In this document: piece by piece, positions 1 to 11,651 of the stretch | Layout of the letters: every line of letters starts with the position of its first letter | Position numbering within the stretch: the first letter of the stretch is position 1 | Assembly (NCBI RefSeq): GCF_963662255.1 | Contig: NW_026912178.1 | Coordinates: forward strand, 1,240,001 to 1,304,000 | Direction: 5' to 3' | DNA length: 64,000 bases | Origin: Cinclus cinclus | Lineage: Eukaryota > Chordata > Aves > Passeriformes > Cinclidae | The notes under the pieces: model-generated | Databases searched by the model: none | Told to the model about the DNA's origin: nothing | What the model saw: the letters and a program-made list of their open reading frames with translations, nothing else | Translations under genes and position numbers: made by a program

Positions 1-220
1 AAATGATTCATTGTGACATCAAGTGGCCTAAAAGGGCATGGGATGCATTGTGACACCACAGAGGTTAAGAGAAGCAAGGAACCATTGTGACCCAATGCAG
101 GCTAACAATCTAAGAATCCCTTTTGACACCAGGGGGCGCAAAAGGACCACGGATGAACTGTGACAGCATGGCGACCTATAGAAGCAAGGATCTATTATGA
201 CACCATGAAGGCCAAGAATC
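1..220 (+). repeat. Type A monomer (reference copy, 220 bp)
   Basis: Type A is recognised by GGGCATGGGATG near position 35, CCCAATGCAGGC near 91, TAAGAATCCCTTTTGACACC near 111, GGGGGCGCAAAAGG near 132, and a tail ending CACCATGAAGGCCAAGAATC. Common sub-variants change ATGGGATGC to ATGGGACGC, GGCGC to GGCTC, and the AATCTAAGAAT segment to TATCCAAGATT. This class holds most of the CpG sites in the array (GGCGC and CCACGG). It aligns to type B over its full length, so the two are diverged copies of one 220-bp ancestor. Confidence 0.93.
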
Positions 221-228
221 AAATGATT
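9..228 (+). repeat. Six 36-37-bp subrepeats inside one monomer
   Basis: The TGAC core lies at 14, 51, 88, 124, 161, 198 and then at about 234, where it is mutated to GGAC. The spacing of 37, 37, 36, 37, 37, 36 sums to 220. The subrepeats are 9-45, 46-82, 83-118, 119-155, 156-192 and 193-228. Each opens with a variant of CATTGTGACACCA (for example CTTTTGACACC, ACTGTGACAGC, ATTATGACACC), and most continue into a purine-rich stretch resembling AGAAGCAAGGAAC. The 220-bp monomer therefore appears to have arisen by expansion of a short ancestral repeat of about 37 bp to a hexamer that then became the unit of amplification. About 1,746 subrepeats are present in the window. Confidence 0.88.
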
Positions 229-440
229 CATTGGGACATCAAGTGGCCTAAAAGGGCTTGGAATGCATTGTGACACCACAGAGGTTAAGAGAAGCAAGTA
301 ACCATTGTGACCCAAGGGAGGCTAACAATCTAATGATCCATTGTGACACCAGGGGTTGTAATAGGGCCAGGGATGAATTGTGAAAGCATGGAGCCCAAGA
401 AAAACATGGAAACATTTTGACACCATAGAGGCCAAGACTC
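221..440 (+). repeat. Type B monomer (reference copy, 220 bp)
   Basis: Type B is recognised by GGGCTTGGAATG near position 35, CCCAAGGGAGGC near 91, TAATGATCCATTGTGACACC near 111, GGGGTTGTAATAGGGCCAGG near 132, AGCCCAAGAAAAACATGG near 168, and a tail ending CACCATAGAGGCCAAGACTC. It has no CpG in the common form. A and B alternate through most of the window, so the working tandem unit is an A+B dimer of about 440 bp. Confidence 0.93.
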
Positions 441-660
441 AAATGATTCATTGTAACACCAAGTGGCCTAAAAGGGCATGGGATGCATTGTGACACCATA
501 GGGGTTAAGAGAAGCAAGGAACCATTGTGACCCAATGCAGGCTAACAATCTAAGAATCCCTTTTGACACCAGGGGGCGCAAAAGGACCACGGATGAACTG
601 TGACAGCATGGGGACCTATAGAAGCAAGGATCTATTATGACACCATGAAGGCCAAGAATC

Positions 661-879
661 AAATGATTCATTGTGACATCAAGTGGCCTAAAAGGGCTTG
701 GAATGCATTGTGACACCACAGAGGTTAAGAGAAGCAGGGAACCATTGTGGCCCAAGGGAGGCTAACAATCTAATGATCCCCTGTGACACCAGGGGTTGTA
801 ATAGGGCCAGGGATGAATTGTGAAAGCATGGGGCACAATAAATCATGGAAATATTATGACACCATAGAGGCCAAGATTC
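661..879 (+). repeat. Type B' monomer, 219-bp deletion variant
   Basis: This copy has GGGGCACAATAAATCATGG where the common type B has GAGCCCAAGAAAAACATGG, and it is one base shorter. The same variant recurs widely, for example near 2,590, 7,425, 10,065, 12,262, 14,905, 23,255, 30,290, 36,450, 46,120, 52,275, 58,430 and 60,190. It is usually followed by AAATATTATG instead of AAACATTATG. It is a useful tag for following block duplications and explains much of the shortfall of the mean monomer below 220 bp. Confidence 0.88.
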
Positions 880-1759
880 AAATGATTCATTGTAACACCA
901 AGTGGCCTAAAAGGGCATGGGATGCATTGTGACACCACAGAGGTTAAGAGAAGCAGGGAACCATTGTGACCCAATGCAGGCTAACAATCTAAGAATCCCT
1001 TTTGACACCAGGGGGCGCAAAAGGACCACGGATGAACTGTGACAGCATGGGGACCTATAGAAGCAAGGATCTATTATGACACCATGAAGGCCAAGAATCA
1101 AATGATTCATTGTGACATCAAGTGGCCTAAAAGGGCTTGGAATGCATTGTGACACCACAGAGGTTAAGAGAAGCAAGGAACCATTGTGACCCAAGGGAGG
1201 CTAACAATCTAATGATCCATTGTGACACCAGGGTTTGTAATAGGGCCAGGGATGAATTGTGAAAGCATGGGGCCCAAGAAAAACATGGAAACATTATGAC
1301 ACCATAGAGGCCAAGACTCAAATGATTCATTGTAACACCAAGTGGCCTAAAAGGTCATGGGATGCATTGTGACACCACAGAGGTTAAGAGAAGCAAGGAA
1401 CCATTGTGACCCAATGCAGGCTAACTATCCAAGATTCCCTTTTGACACCAGGGGGCGCAAAAGGACCACGGATGAACTGTGACAGCATCAGGACCTATAG
1501 AAGCAAGGATCTATTATGACACCATGAAGGCCAAGAATCAAATGATTCATTGGGACATCAAGTGGCCTAAAAGGGCTTGGAATGCATTGTGACACCACAG
1601 AGGTTAAGAGAAGCAAGGAACCATTGTGACCCAAGGGAGGCTTACAATCTAATGATCCATTGTGACACCAGGGGTTGTAATAGGGCCAGGGATGAATTGT
1701 GAAAGCATGGAGCCCAAGAAAAACATGGAAACATTATGACACCATAGAGGCCAAGACTC

Positions 1760-1978
1760 AAATGATTCATTGTAACACCAAGTGGCCTAAAAGGTCATGG
1801 GACGCATTGTGACACCACAGGGGTTAAGAGAAGCAAGGAACCATTGTGACCCAATGCAGGCTAACAATCTAAGAATCCCTTTTGACACCAGGGGCTCAAA
1901 AGGACCACGGATGAACTGTGACAGCATGGGGACCTATAGAAGCAAGGATCTATTATGACACCATGAAGGCCAAGAATC
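1760..1978 (+). repeat. Type A' monomer, 219-bp deletion variant
   Basis: The usual CAGGGGGCGCAAAAGG is replaced by CAGGGGCTCAAAAGG, one base shorter. Copies are seen at about 1,890, 3,650, 19,918 (as CAGGAGCTC), 32,670, 38,823, 40,581, 42,121 and 43,879. Most copies also carry AAAGGTCATGGGACGC in the first half of the same monomer, so the two variants travel together as a haplotype of the repeat. Confidence 0.86.
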
Positions 1979-3736
1979 AAATGATTCATTGTGACATCAA
2001 GTGGCCTAAAAGGGCTTGGAATGCATTGTGACACCACAGAGGTTAAGAGAAGCAAGGAACCATTGTGACCCAAGGGAGGCTAACAATCTAATGATCCATT
2101 GTGACACCAGGGGTTGTAATAGGGCCAGGGATGAATTGTGAAAGCATGGAGCCCAAGAAAAACATGGAAACATTTTGACACCATAGAGGCCAAGACTCAA
2201 ATGATTCATTGTAACACCAAGTGGCCTAAAAGGGCATGGGATGCATTGTGACACCATAGGGGTTAAGAGAAGCAAGGAACCATTGTGACCCAATGCAGGC
2301 TAACAATCTAAGAATCCCTTTTGACACCAGGGGGCGCAAAAGGACCACGGATGAACTGTGACAGCATGGGGACCTATAGAAGCAAGGATCTATTATGACA
2401 CCATGAAGGCCAAGAATCAAATGATTCATTGTGACATCAAGTGGCCTAAAAGGGCTTGGAATGCATTGTGACACCACAGAGGTTAAGAGAAGCAGGGAAC
2501 CATTGTGGCCCAAGGGAGGCTAACAATCTAATGATCCCCTGTGACACCAGGGGTTGTAATAGGGCCAGGGATGAATTGTGAAAGCATGGGGCACAATAAA
2601 TCATGGAAATATTATGACACCATAGAGGCCAAGATTCAAATGATTCATTGTAACACCAAGTGGCCTAAAAGGGCATGGGATGCATTGTGACACCACAGAG
2701 GTTAAGAGAAGCAGGGAACCATTGTGACCCAATGCAGGCTAACAATCTAAGAATCCCTTTTGACACCAGGGGGCGCAAAAGGACCACGGATGAACTGTGA
2801 CAGCATGGGGACCTATAGAAGCAAGGATCTATTATGACACCATGAAGGCCAAGAATCAAATGATTCATTGTGACATCAAGTGGCCTAAAAGGGCTTGGAA
2901 TGCATTGTGACACCACAGAGGTTAAGAGAAGCAAGGAACCATTGTGACCCAAGGGAGGCTAACAATCTAATGATCCATTGTGACACCAGGGTTTGTAATA
3001 GGGCCAGGGATGAATTGTGAAAGCATGGGGCCCAAGAAAAACATGGAAACATTATGACACCATAGAGGCCAAGACTCAAATGATTCATTGTAACACCAAG
3101 TGGCCTAAAAGGTCATGGGATGCATTGTGACACCACAGAGGTTAAGAGAAGCAAGGAACCATTGTGACCCAATGCAGGCTAACTATCCAAGATTCCCTTT
3201 TGACACCAGGGGGCGCAAAAGGACCACGGATGAACTGTGACAGCATCAGGACCTATAGAAGCAAGGATCTATTATGACACCATGAAGGCCAAGAATCAAA
3301 TGATTCATTGGGACATCAAGTGGCCTAAAAGGGCTTGGAATGCATTGTGACACCACAGAGGTTAAGAGAAGCAAGGAACCATTGTGACCCAAGGGAGGCT
3401 TACAATCTAATGATCCATTGTGACACCAGGGGTTGTAATAGGGCCAGGGATGAATTGTGAAAGCATGGAGACCAAGAAAAACATGGAAACATTATGACAC
3501 CATAGAGGCCAAGACTCAAATGATTCATTGTAACACCAAGTGGCCTAAAAGGTCATGGGACGCATTGTGACACCACAGGGGTTAAGAGAAGCAAGGAACC
3601 ATTGTGACCCAATGCAGGCTAACAATCTAAGAATCCCTTTTGACACCAGGGGCTCAAAAGGACCACGGATGAACTGTGACAGCATGGGGACCTATAGAAG
3701 CAAGGATCTATTATGACACCATGAAGGCCAAGAATC
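1979..3736 (+). repeat. Block H1, copy 2 (1,758 bp, 8 monomers)
   Basis: This is the downstream partner of the block at 221-1978. The match continues a little into the next monomer (3,737 onward) with more differences, such as CATTTTGAC against CATTATGAC. The pattern is a direct tandem duplication in register with the monomer. Confidence 0.88.
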
Positions 3737-4396
3737 AAATGATTCATTGTGACATCAAGTGGCCTAAAAGGGCTTGGAATGCATTGTGACACCACAGAGG
3801 TTAAGAGAAGCAAGGAACCATTGTGACCCAAGGGAGGCTAACAATCTAATGATCCATTGTGACACCAGGGGTTGTAATAGGGCCAGGGATGAATTGTGAA
3901 AGCATGGAGCCCAAGAAAAACATGGAAACATTATGACACCATAGAGGCCAAGACTCAAATGATTCATTGTAACACCAAGTGGCCTAAAAGGGCATGGGAC
4001 GCATTGTGACAACACAGGGGTTAAGAGAAGCAAGGAACCATTGTGACCCAATGTAGGCTAACAATCTAAGAATCCCTTTTGACACCCGGGGGCTCAAAAG
4101 GACCACGGATGAACTGTGACAGCATGAGGACCTATAGAAGCAAGGGTCTATTATGACACCATGAAGGCCAAGAATCAAATGATTCATTGGGACATCAAGT
4201 GGCCTAAAAGGGCTTGGAATGCATTGTGACACCACAGAGGTTAAGAGAAGCAAGGAACCATTGTGACCCAAGGGAGGCTAACAATCTAATGATCCATTGT
4301 GACACCAGGGGTTGTAATAGGGCCAGGGATGAATTGTGAAAGCATGGGGACCAAGAAAATCATGGAAACATTATGACACCATAGAGGCCAAGATTC

Positions 4397-5716
4397 AAAT
4401 GATTCATTGTAACACCAAGTGGCCTAAAAGGGCATGGGATGCATTGTGACACCACAGAGGTTAAGAGAAGCAAGGAACCATTGTGACCCAATGCAGGCTA
4501 ACAATCTAAGAATCCCTTTTGACACCAGGGGGCGCAAAAGGACCACGGATGAACTGTGACAGCATGGGGACCTATAGAAGCAAGGATCTATTATGACACT
4601 ATGAAGGCCAAGAATCAAATGATTCATTGTGACATCAAGTGGCCTAAAAGGGCATGGGATGCATTGTGACACCACAGAGGTTAAGAGAAGCAAGGAACCA
4701 TTGTGACCCAATGCAGGCTAACAATCTAAGAATCCCTTTTGACACCAGGGGGCGCAAAAGGACCACGGATGAACTGTGACAGCATGGGGACCTATAGAAG
4801 CAAGGATCTATTATGACACCATGAAGGCCAAGAATCAAATGATTCATTGTGACATCAAGTGGCCTAAAACGGCTTGGAATGCATTGTGACACCACAGAGG
4901 TTAAGAGAAGCAAGGAACCCTTGTGACCCAAGGGAGGCTAACAATCTAATGATCCATTGTGACACCAGGTGTTGTAATAGGGCCAGGGATGAATTGTGAA
5001 AGCCTGGAGCCCAAGAAAAACATGGAAACATTATGACACCATAGAGGCCAAGACTCAAATGATTCATTGTAACACCAAGTGGCCTTAAAGGGCATGGGAT
5101 GCATTGTGACACCACAGAGGTTAAGAGAAGCAGGGAACCATTGTGACCCAATGCAGGCTAACAATCTAAGAATCCCTTTTGACACCAGGGGGCGCAAAAG
5201 GACCACGGATGAACTGTGACAGCATGGGGACCTATAGAAGCAAGGATCTATTATGACACCATGAAGGCCAAGAATCAAATTATTCATTGTGACATCAAGT
5301 GGCCTAAAAGGGCATGGGTTGCATTGTGACACCACAGGGGTTAAGAGAAGCAAGGAACCATTGTGACCCAATGGAGGCTAACAATCTAAGAATCCCTTTT
5401 GACACCAGGGGGCGCAAAAGGACCACGGATGAACTGTGACAGCATGGGGACCTTTAGAAGCAAGGATTTATTATGACACCATGAAGGAAAAGAATCAAAT
5501 GATTCATTGTGACATCAAGTGGCCTAAAAGTGCTTGGAATGCATTGTGACACCACAGAGGTTAAGAGAAGCAAGGAACCATTGTGACCCAAGGGAGGTTA
5601 ACAATCTAATGATCCCCAGTGACACCAGGGTTTGTAATAGGGCCAGGGATGAATTGTGAAAGCATGGGGCCCAAGAAAAACATGGAAATATTATGACACC
5701 ATAGAGGCCAAGACTC
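4397..5716 (+). repeat. AABAAB cassette, copy 1 (1,320 bp)
   Basis: Six monomers in the order A, A, B, A, A, B break the A/B alternation twice. The tags in order are: preceding tail GCCAAGATTC instead of GCCAAGACTC; first A with GACACTATGAAGG; fourth monomer with GGCCTTAAAGG; fifth monomer with GCATGGGTTGC, GACCTTTAGAAG and GAAGGAAAAGAATC; sixth monomer with ATCCCCAGTGACACC and GGGTTTGTAATAGG. This copy has a few private changes, including AAAACGGCTTGG in the third monomer and AAATTATTCATTG in the fifth. The neighbourhood 3.6-5.8 kb matches 19.9-22.0 kb at an offset of 16,269 bp. Confidence 0.87.
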
Positions 5717-6814
5717 AAATGATTCATTGTAACACCAAGTGGCCTAAAAGGGCATGGGATGCATTGTGACACCACAGAGGTTAAGAGAAGCAAGGAACCA
5801 TTGTGACCCATGCAGGCTAACTATCCAAGATTCCCTTTTGACACCAGGGGGCGCAAAAGGACCACGGATCAACTGTGACAGCATGGGGACCTATAGAAGC
5901 AAGGATTTATTATGACACCATGAAGGCCAAGAATCAAATGATTCATTGTGACATCAAGTGGCCTAAAAGGGCTTGGAATGCATTGTGACACCACAGAGGT
6001 TAAGAGAAGCAAGGAACCATTGTGACCCAAGGGAGGCTAACAATCTAATGATCCATTGTGACACCAGGGGTTGTAATAGGGCCAGGGATGGATTGTGAAA
6101 GCATGGAGACCAAGAAAAACATGGAAACATTATGACACCATAGAGGCCAAGACTCAAATGATTCATTGTAACACCAAGTGGCCTAAAAGGGCATGGGACG
6201 CATTGTGACACCACAGGGGTTAAGAGAAGCAAGGAACCATTGTGACCCAATGTAGGCTAACAATCTAAGAATCCCTTTTGACACCAGGGGGCTCAAAAGG
6301 ACCACGGATGAACTGTGACAGCATGAGGACCTATAGAAGCAAGGATCTATTATGACACCATGAAGGCCAAGAATCAAATGATTCATTGTGACATCAAGTG
6401 GCCTAAAAGGGCTTGGAATGCATTGTGACACCACAGAGGTTAAGAGAAGCAGGGAACCATTGTGACCCAAGGGAGGCTAACAATCTAAAGATCCATTGTG
6501 ACACCAGGGGTTGTAATAGGGCCAGGGATGAATTGTGAAAGCATGGGGCACAATAAATCATGGAAATATTATGACACCATGAAGGCCAAGAATCAAATGA
6601 TTCATTGTGACATCAAGTGGCCTAAAAGGGCATGGGATGCATTGTGACACCACAGAGGTTAAGAGAAGCAAGGAACCATTGTGACCCAATGCAGGCTAAC
6701 AATCTAAGAATCCCTTTTGACACCAGGGGGCTCAAAAGGACCACGGATGAACTGTGACAGCATGGGGACCTATAGAAGCAAGGATCTATTATGACACCAT
6801 GAAGGCCAAGAATC

Positions 6815-8835
6815 AAATGATTCATTGGGACATCAAGTGGCCTAAAAGGGCTTGGAATGCATTGTGACACCACAGAGGTTAAGAGAAGCAAGTAACCATT
6901 GTGACCCAAGGGAGGCTAACAATCTAATGATCCATTGTGACACCAGGGGTTGTAATAGGGCCAGGGATGAATTGTGAAAGCATGGAGCCCAAGAAAAACA
7001 TGGAAACATTTTGACACCATAGAGGCCAAGACTCAAATGATTCATTGTAACACCAAGTGGCCTAAAAGGGCATGGGATGCATTGTGACACCATAGGGGTT
7101 AAGAGAAGCAAGGAACCATTGTGACCCAATGCAGGCTAACAATCTAAGAATCCCTTTTGACACCAGGGGGCGCAAAAGGACCACGGATGAACTGTGACAG
7201 CATGGGGACCTATAGAAGCAAGGATCTATTATGACACCATGAAGGCCAAGAATCAAATGATTCATTGTGACATCAAGTGGCCTAAAAGGGCTTGGAATGC
7301 ATTGTGACACCACAGAGGTTAAGAGAAGCAGGGAACCATTGTGGCCCAAGGGAGGCTAACAATCTAATGATCCCCTGTGACACCAGGGGTTGTAATAGGG
7401 CCAGGGATGAATTGTGAAAGCATGGGGCACAATAAATCATGGAAATATTATGACACCATAGAGGCCAAGATTCAAATGATTCATTGTAACACCAAGTGGC
7501 CTAAAAGGGCATGGGATGCATTGTGACACCACAGAGGTTAAGAGAAGCAGGGAACCATTGTGACCCAATGCAGGCTAACAATCTAAGAATCCCTTTTGAC
7601 ACCAGGGGGCTCAAAAGGACCACGGATGAACTGTGACAGCATGGGGACCTATAGAAACAAGGATCTATTATGACACCATGAAGGCCAAGAATCAAATGAT
7701 TCATTGTGACATCAAGTGGCCTAAAAGGGCTTGGAATGCATTGTGACACCACAGAGGTTAAGAGAAGCAAGGAACCATTGTGACCCAAGGGAGGCTAACA
7801 ATCTAATGATCCATTGTGACACCAGGGTTTGTAATAGGGCCAGGGATGAATTGTGAAAGCATGGGGCCCAAGAAAAACATGGAAACATTATGACACCATA
7901 GAGGCCAAGACTCAAATGATTCATTGTAACACCAAGTGGCCTAAAAGGGCATGGGATGCATTGTGACACCACAGAGGTTAAGAGAAGCAAGGAACCATTG
8001 TGACCCAAGGGAGGCTAACTATCCAAGATTCCCTTTTGACACCAGGGGGCGCAAAAGGACCACGGATGAACTGTGACAGCATGGGGACCTATAGAAGCAA
8101 GGATTTATTATGACACCATGAAGGCCAAGAATCAAATGATTCATTGTGACATCAAGTGGCCTAAAAGGGCTTGGAATGCATTGTGACACCACAGAGGTTA
8201 AGAGAAGCAAGCAACCATTGTGACCCAAGGGAGGCTAACAATCTAATGATCCATTGTGACACCAGGGGTTGTAATAGGGCCAGGGATGAATTGTGAAAGC
8301 ATGGAGCCCAAGAAAAACATGGAAACATTATGACACCATAGAGGCCAAGACTCAAATGATTCATTGTAACACCAAGTGGCCTAAAAGGGCATGGGACGCA
8401 TTGTGACACCACAGGGGTTAAGAGAAGCAAGGAACCATTGTGACCCAATGCAGGCTAACAATCTAAGAATCCCTTTTGACACCAGGGGGCTCAAAAGGAC
8501 CACGGATGAACTGTGACAGCATGGGGACCTATAGAAGCAAGGATCTATTATGACACCATGAAGGCCAAGAATCAAATGATTCATTGTGACATCAAGTGGC
8601 CTAAAAGGGCTTGGAATGCATTGTGACACCACAGAGGTTAAGAGAAGCAAGGAACCATTGTGACCCAAGGGAGGCTAACAATCTAATGATCCATTGTGAC
8701 ACCAGGGGTTGTAATAGGGCCAGGGATGGATTGTGAAAGCATGGAGACCAAGAAAAACATGGAAACATTATGACACCATAGAGGCCAAGACTCAAATGAT
8801 TCATTGTAACACCAAGTGGCCTAAAAGGGCATGGG
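6815..8835 (+). repeat. Block H2, copy 1 (~2.0 kb, offset 2,638 bp)
   Basis: Monomers from 6,815 match those from 9,453 at a constant +2,638 bp (12 monomers). A private GAAACAAGG variant is shared at 7,654 and 10,292, as are the GATGGATTGTG and GGAGACCAAG variants near the end. The match is lost inside the monomer starting at 8,794, where ATGGGATGC faces ATGGGACGC. The right-hand boundary is approximate. Confidence 0.85.
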
Positions 8836-9452
8836 ATGCATTGTGACACCACAGAGGTTAAGAGAAGCAAGGAACCATTGTGACCCATGCAGGCTAACTA
8901 TCCAAGATTCCCTTTTGACACCAGGGGGCGCAAAAGGACCACGGATCAACTGTGACAGCATGGGGACCTATAGAAGCAAGGATTTATTATGACACCATGA
9001 AGGCCAAGAATCAAATGATTCATTGTGACATCAAGTGGCCTAAAAGGGCTTGGAATGCATTGTGACACCACAGAGGTTAAGAGAAGCAAGGAACCATTGT
9101 GACCCAAGGGAGGCTAACAATCTAATGATCCATTGTGACACCAGGGGTTGTAATAGGGCCAGGGATGGATTGTGAAAGCATGGAGACCAAGAAAAACATG
9201 GAAACATTATGACACCATAGAGGCCAAGACTCAAATGATTCATTGTAACACCAAGTGGCCTAAAAGGGCATGGGACGCATTGTGACACCACAGGGGTTAA
9301 GAGAAGCAAAGAACCATTGTGACCCAATGTAGGCTAACAATCTAAGAATCCCTTTTGACACCAGGGGGCTCAAAAGGACCACGGATGAACTGTGACAGCA
9401 TGAGGACCTATAGAAGCAAGGATCTATTATGACACCATGAAGGCCAAGAATC

Positions 9453-11473
9453 AAATGATTCATTGGGACATCAAGTGGCCTAAAAGGGCTTGGAATGCAT
9501 TGTGACACCACAGAGGTTAAGAGAAGCAAGTAACCATTGTGACCCAAGGGAGGCTAACAATCTAATGATCCATTGTGACACCAGGGGTTGTAATAGGGCC
9601 AGGGATGAATTGTGAAAGCATGGAGCCCAAGAAAAACATGGAAACATTTTGACACCATAGAGGCCAAGACTCAAATGATTCATTGTAACACCAAGTGGCC
9701 TAAAAGGGCATGGGATGCATTGTGACACCATAGGGGTTAAGAGAAGCAAGGAACCATTGTGACCCAATGCAGGCTAACAATCTAAGAATCCCTTTTGACA
9801 CCAGGGGGCGCAAAAGGACCACGGATGAACTGTGACAGCATGGGGACCTATAGAAGCAAGGATCTATTATGACACCATGAAGGCCAAGAATCAAATGATT
9901 CATTGTGACATCAAGTGGCCTAAAAGGGCTTGGAATGCATTGTGACACCACAGAGGTTAAGAGAAGCAGGGAACCATTGTGGCCCAAGGGAGGCTAACAA
10001 TCTAATGATCCCCTGTGACACCAGGGGTTGTAATAGGGCCAGGGATGAATTGTGAAAGCATGGGGCACAATAAATCATGGAAATATTATGACACCATAGA
10101 GGCCAAGATTCAAATGATTCATTGTAACACCAAGTGGCCTAAAAGGGCATGGGATGCATTGTGACACCACAGAGGTTAAGAGAAGCAGGGAACCATTGTG
10201 ACCCAATGCAGGCTAACAATCTAAGAATCCCTTTTGACACCAGGGGGCTCAAAAGGACCACGGATGAACTGTGACAGCATGGGGACCTATAGAAACAAGG
10301 ATCTATTATGACACCATGAAGGCCAAGAATCAAATGATTCATTGTGACATCAAGTGGCCTAAAAGGGCTTGGAATGCATTGTGACACCACAGAGGTTAAG
10401 AGAAGCAAGGAACCATTGTGACCCAAGGGAGGCTAACAATCTAATGATCCATTGTGACACCAGGGTTTGTAATAGGGCCAGGGATGAATTGTGAAAGCAT
10501 GGGGCCCAAGAAAAACATGGAAACATTATGACACCATAGAGGCCAAGACTCAAATGATTCATTGTAACACCAAGTGGCCTAAAAGGGCATGGGATGCATT
10601 GTGACACCACAGAGGTTAAGAGAAGCAAGGAACCATTGTGACCCAAGGGAGGCTAACTATCCAAGATTCCCTTTTGACACCAGGGGGCGCAAAAGGACCA
10701 CGGATGAACTGTGACAGCATGGGGACCTATAGAAGCAAGGATTTATTATGACACCATGAAGGCCAAGAATCAAATGATTCATTGTGACATCAAGTGGCCT
10801 AAAAGGGCTTGGAATGCATTGTGACACCACAGAGGTTAAGAGAAGCAAGCAACCATTGTGACCCAAGGGAGGCTAACAATCTAATGATCCATTGTGACAC
10901 CAGGGGTTGTAATAGGGCCAGGGATGAATTGTGAAAGCATGGAGCCCAAGAAAAACATGGAAACATTATGACACCATAGAGGCCAAGACTCAAATGATTC
11001 ATTGTAACACCAAGTGGCCTAAAAGGGCATGGGACGCATTGTGACACCACAGGGGTTAAGAGAAGCAAGGAACCATTGTGACCCAATGCAGGCTAACAAT
11101 CTAAGAATCCCTTTTGACACCAGGGGGCTCAAAAGGACCACGGATGAACTGTGACAGCATGGGGACCTATAGAAGCAAGGATCTATTATGACACCATGAA
11201 GGCCAAGAATCAAATGATTCATTGTGACATCAAGTGGCCTAAAAGGGCTTGGAATGCATTGTGACACCACAGAGGTTAAGAGAAGCAAGGAACCATTGTG
11301 ACCCAAGGGAGGCTAACAATCTAATGATCCATTGTGACACCAGGGGTTGTAATAGGGCCAGGGATGGATTGTGAAAGCATGGAGACCAAGAAAAACATGG
11401 AAACATTATGACACCATAGAGGCCAAGACTCAAATGATTCATTGTAACACCAAGTGGCCTAAAAGGGCATGGG
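9453..11473 (+). repeat. Block H2, copy 2 (~2.0 kb)
   Basis: This is the partner of 6,815-8,835. After the match ends, the sequence from 11,212 instead follows 9,013 at an offset of 2,199 bp (10 monomers). The similarity therefore switches between 12- and 10-monomer registers, which indicates nested duplications. Confidence 0.84.
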
Positions 11474-11651
11474 ACGCATTGTGACACCACAGGGGTTAAG
11501 AGAAGCAAGGAACCATTGTGACCCAATGTAGGCTAACAATCTAAGAATCCCTTTTGACACCAGGGGGCTCAAAAGGACCACGGATGAACTGTGACAGCAT
11601 GAGGACCTATAGAAGCAAGGATCTATTATGACACCATGAAGGCCAAGAATC

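Larger units (their letters stand above)
221..1978 (+). repeat. Block H1, copy 1 (1,758 bp, 8 monomers)
   Basis: This is the first copy of an eight-monomer block that is repeated immediately downstream. Monomer starts at 221, 441, 661, 880, 1100, 1320, 1540 and 1760 each recur at +1,758. Shared private variants include AGCATCAGGACC (1,486 and 3,244), GGAGGCTTACAATC (1,639 and 3,397) and the 219-bp A' monomer at the end. A few differences exist, for example CAAGTAACC against CAAGGAACC in the first monomer. Confidence 0.88.

Noticed and set aside
161..171. TGACAGC as a functional MEIS/TGIF-type binding site and TGACATCA as a CRE-like site
   Set aside because: These short matches are expected by chance and are repeated only because the satellite is. 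No independent evidence of binding is visible.
9..228. CRISPR array (repeats every 36-37 bp)
   Set aside because: There are no unique spacers. The whole 37-bp interval is repeated and diverged, and the next level repeats at 220 bp. No cas genes are present.
4946..5371. Minus-strand frames of 141 codons (also near 15,499, 21,215, 27,371, 33,966, 44,958 and 61,444)
   Set aside because: These arise where GGCCTAAAAGG has become GGCCTTAAAGG, which removes a TAG stop on the minus strand. It is a cassette tag, not a gene.
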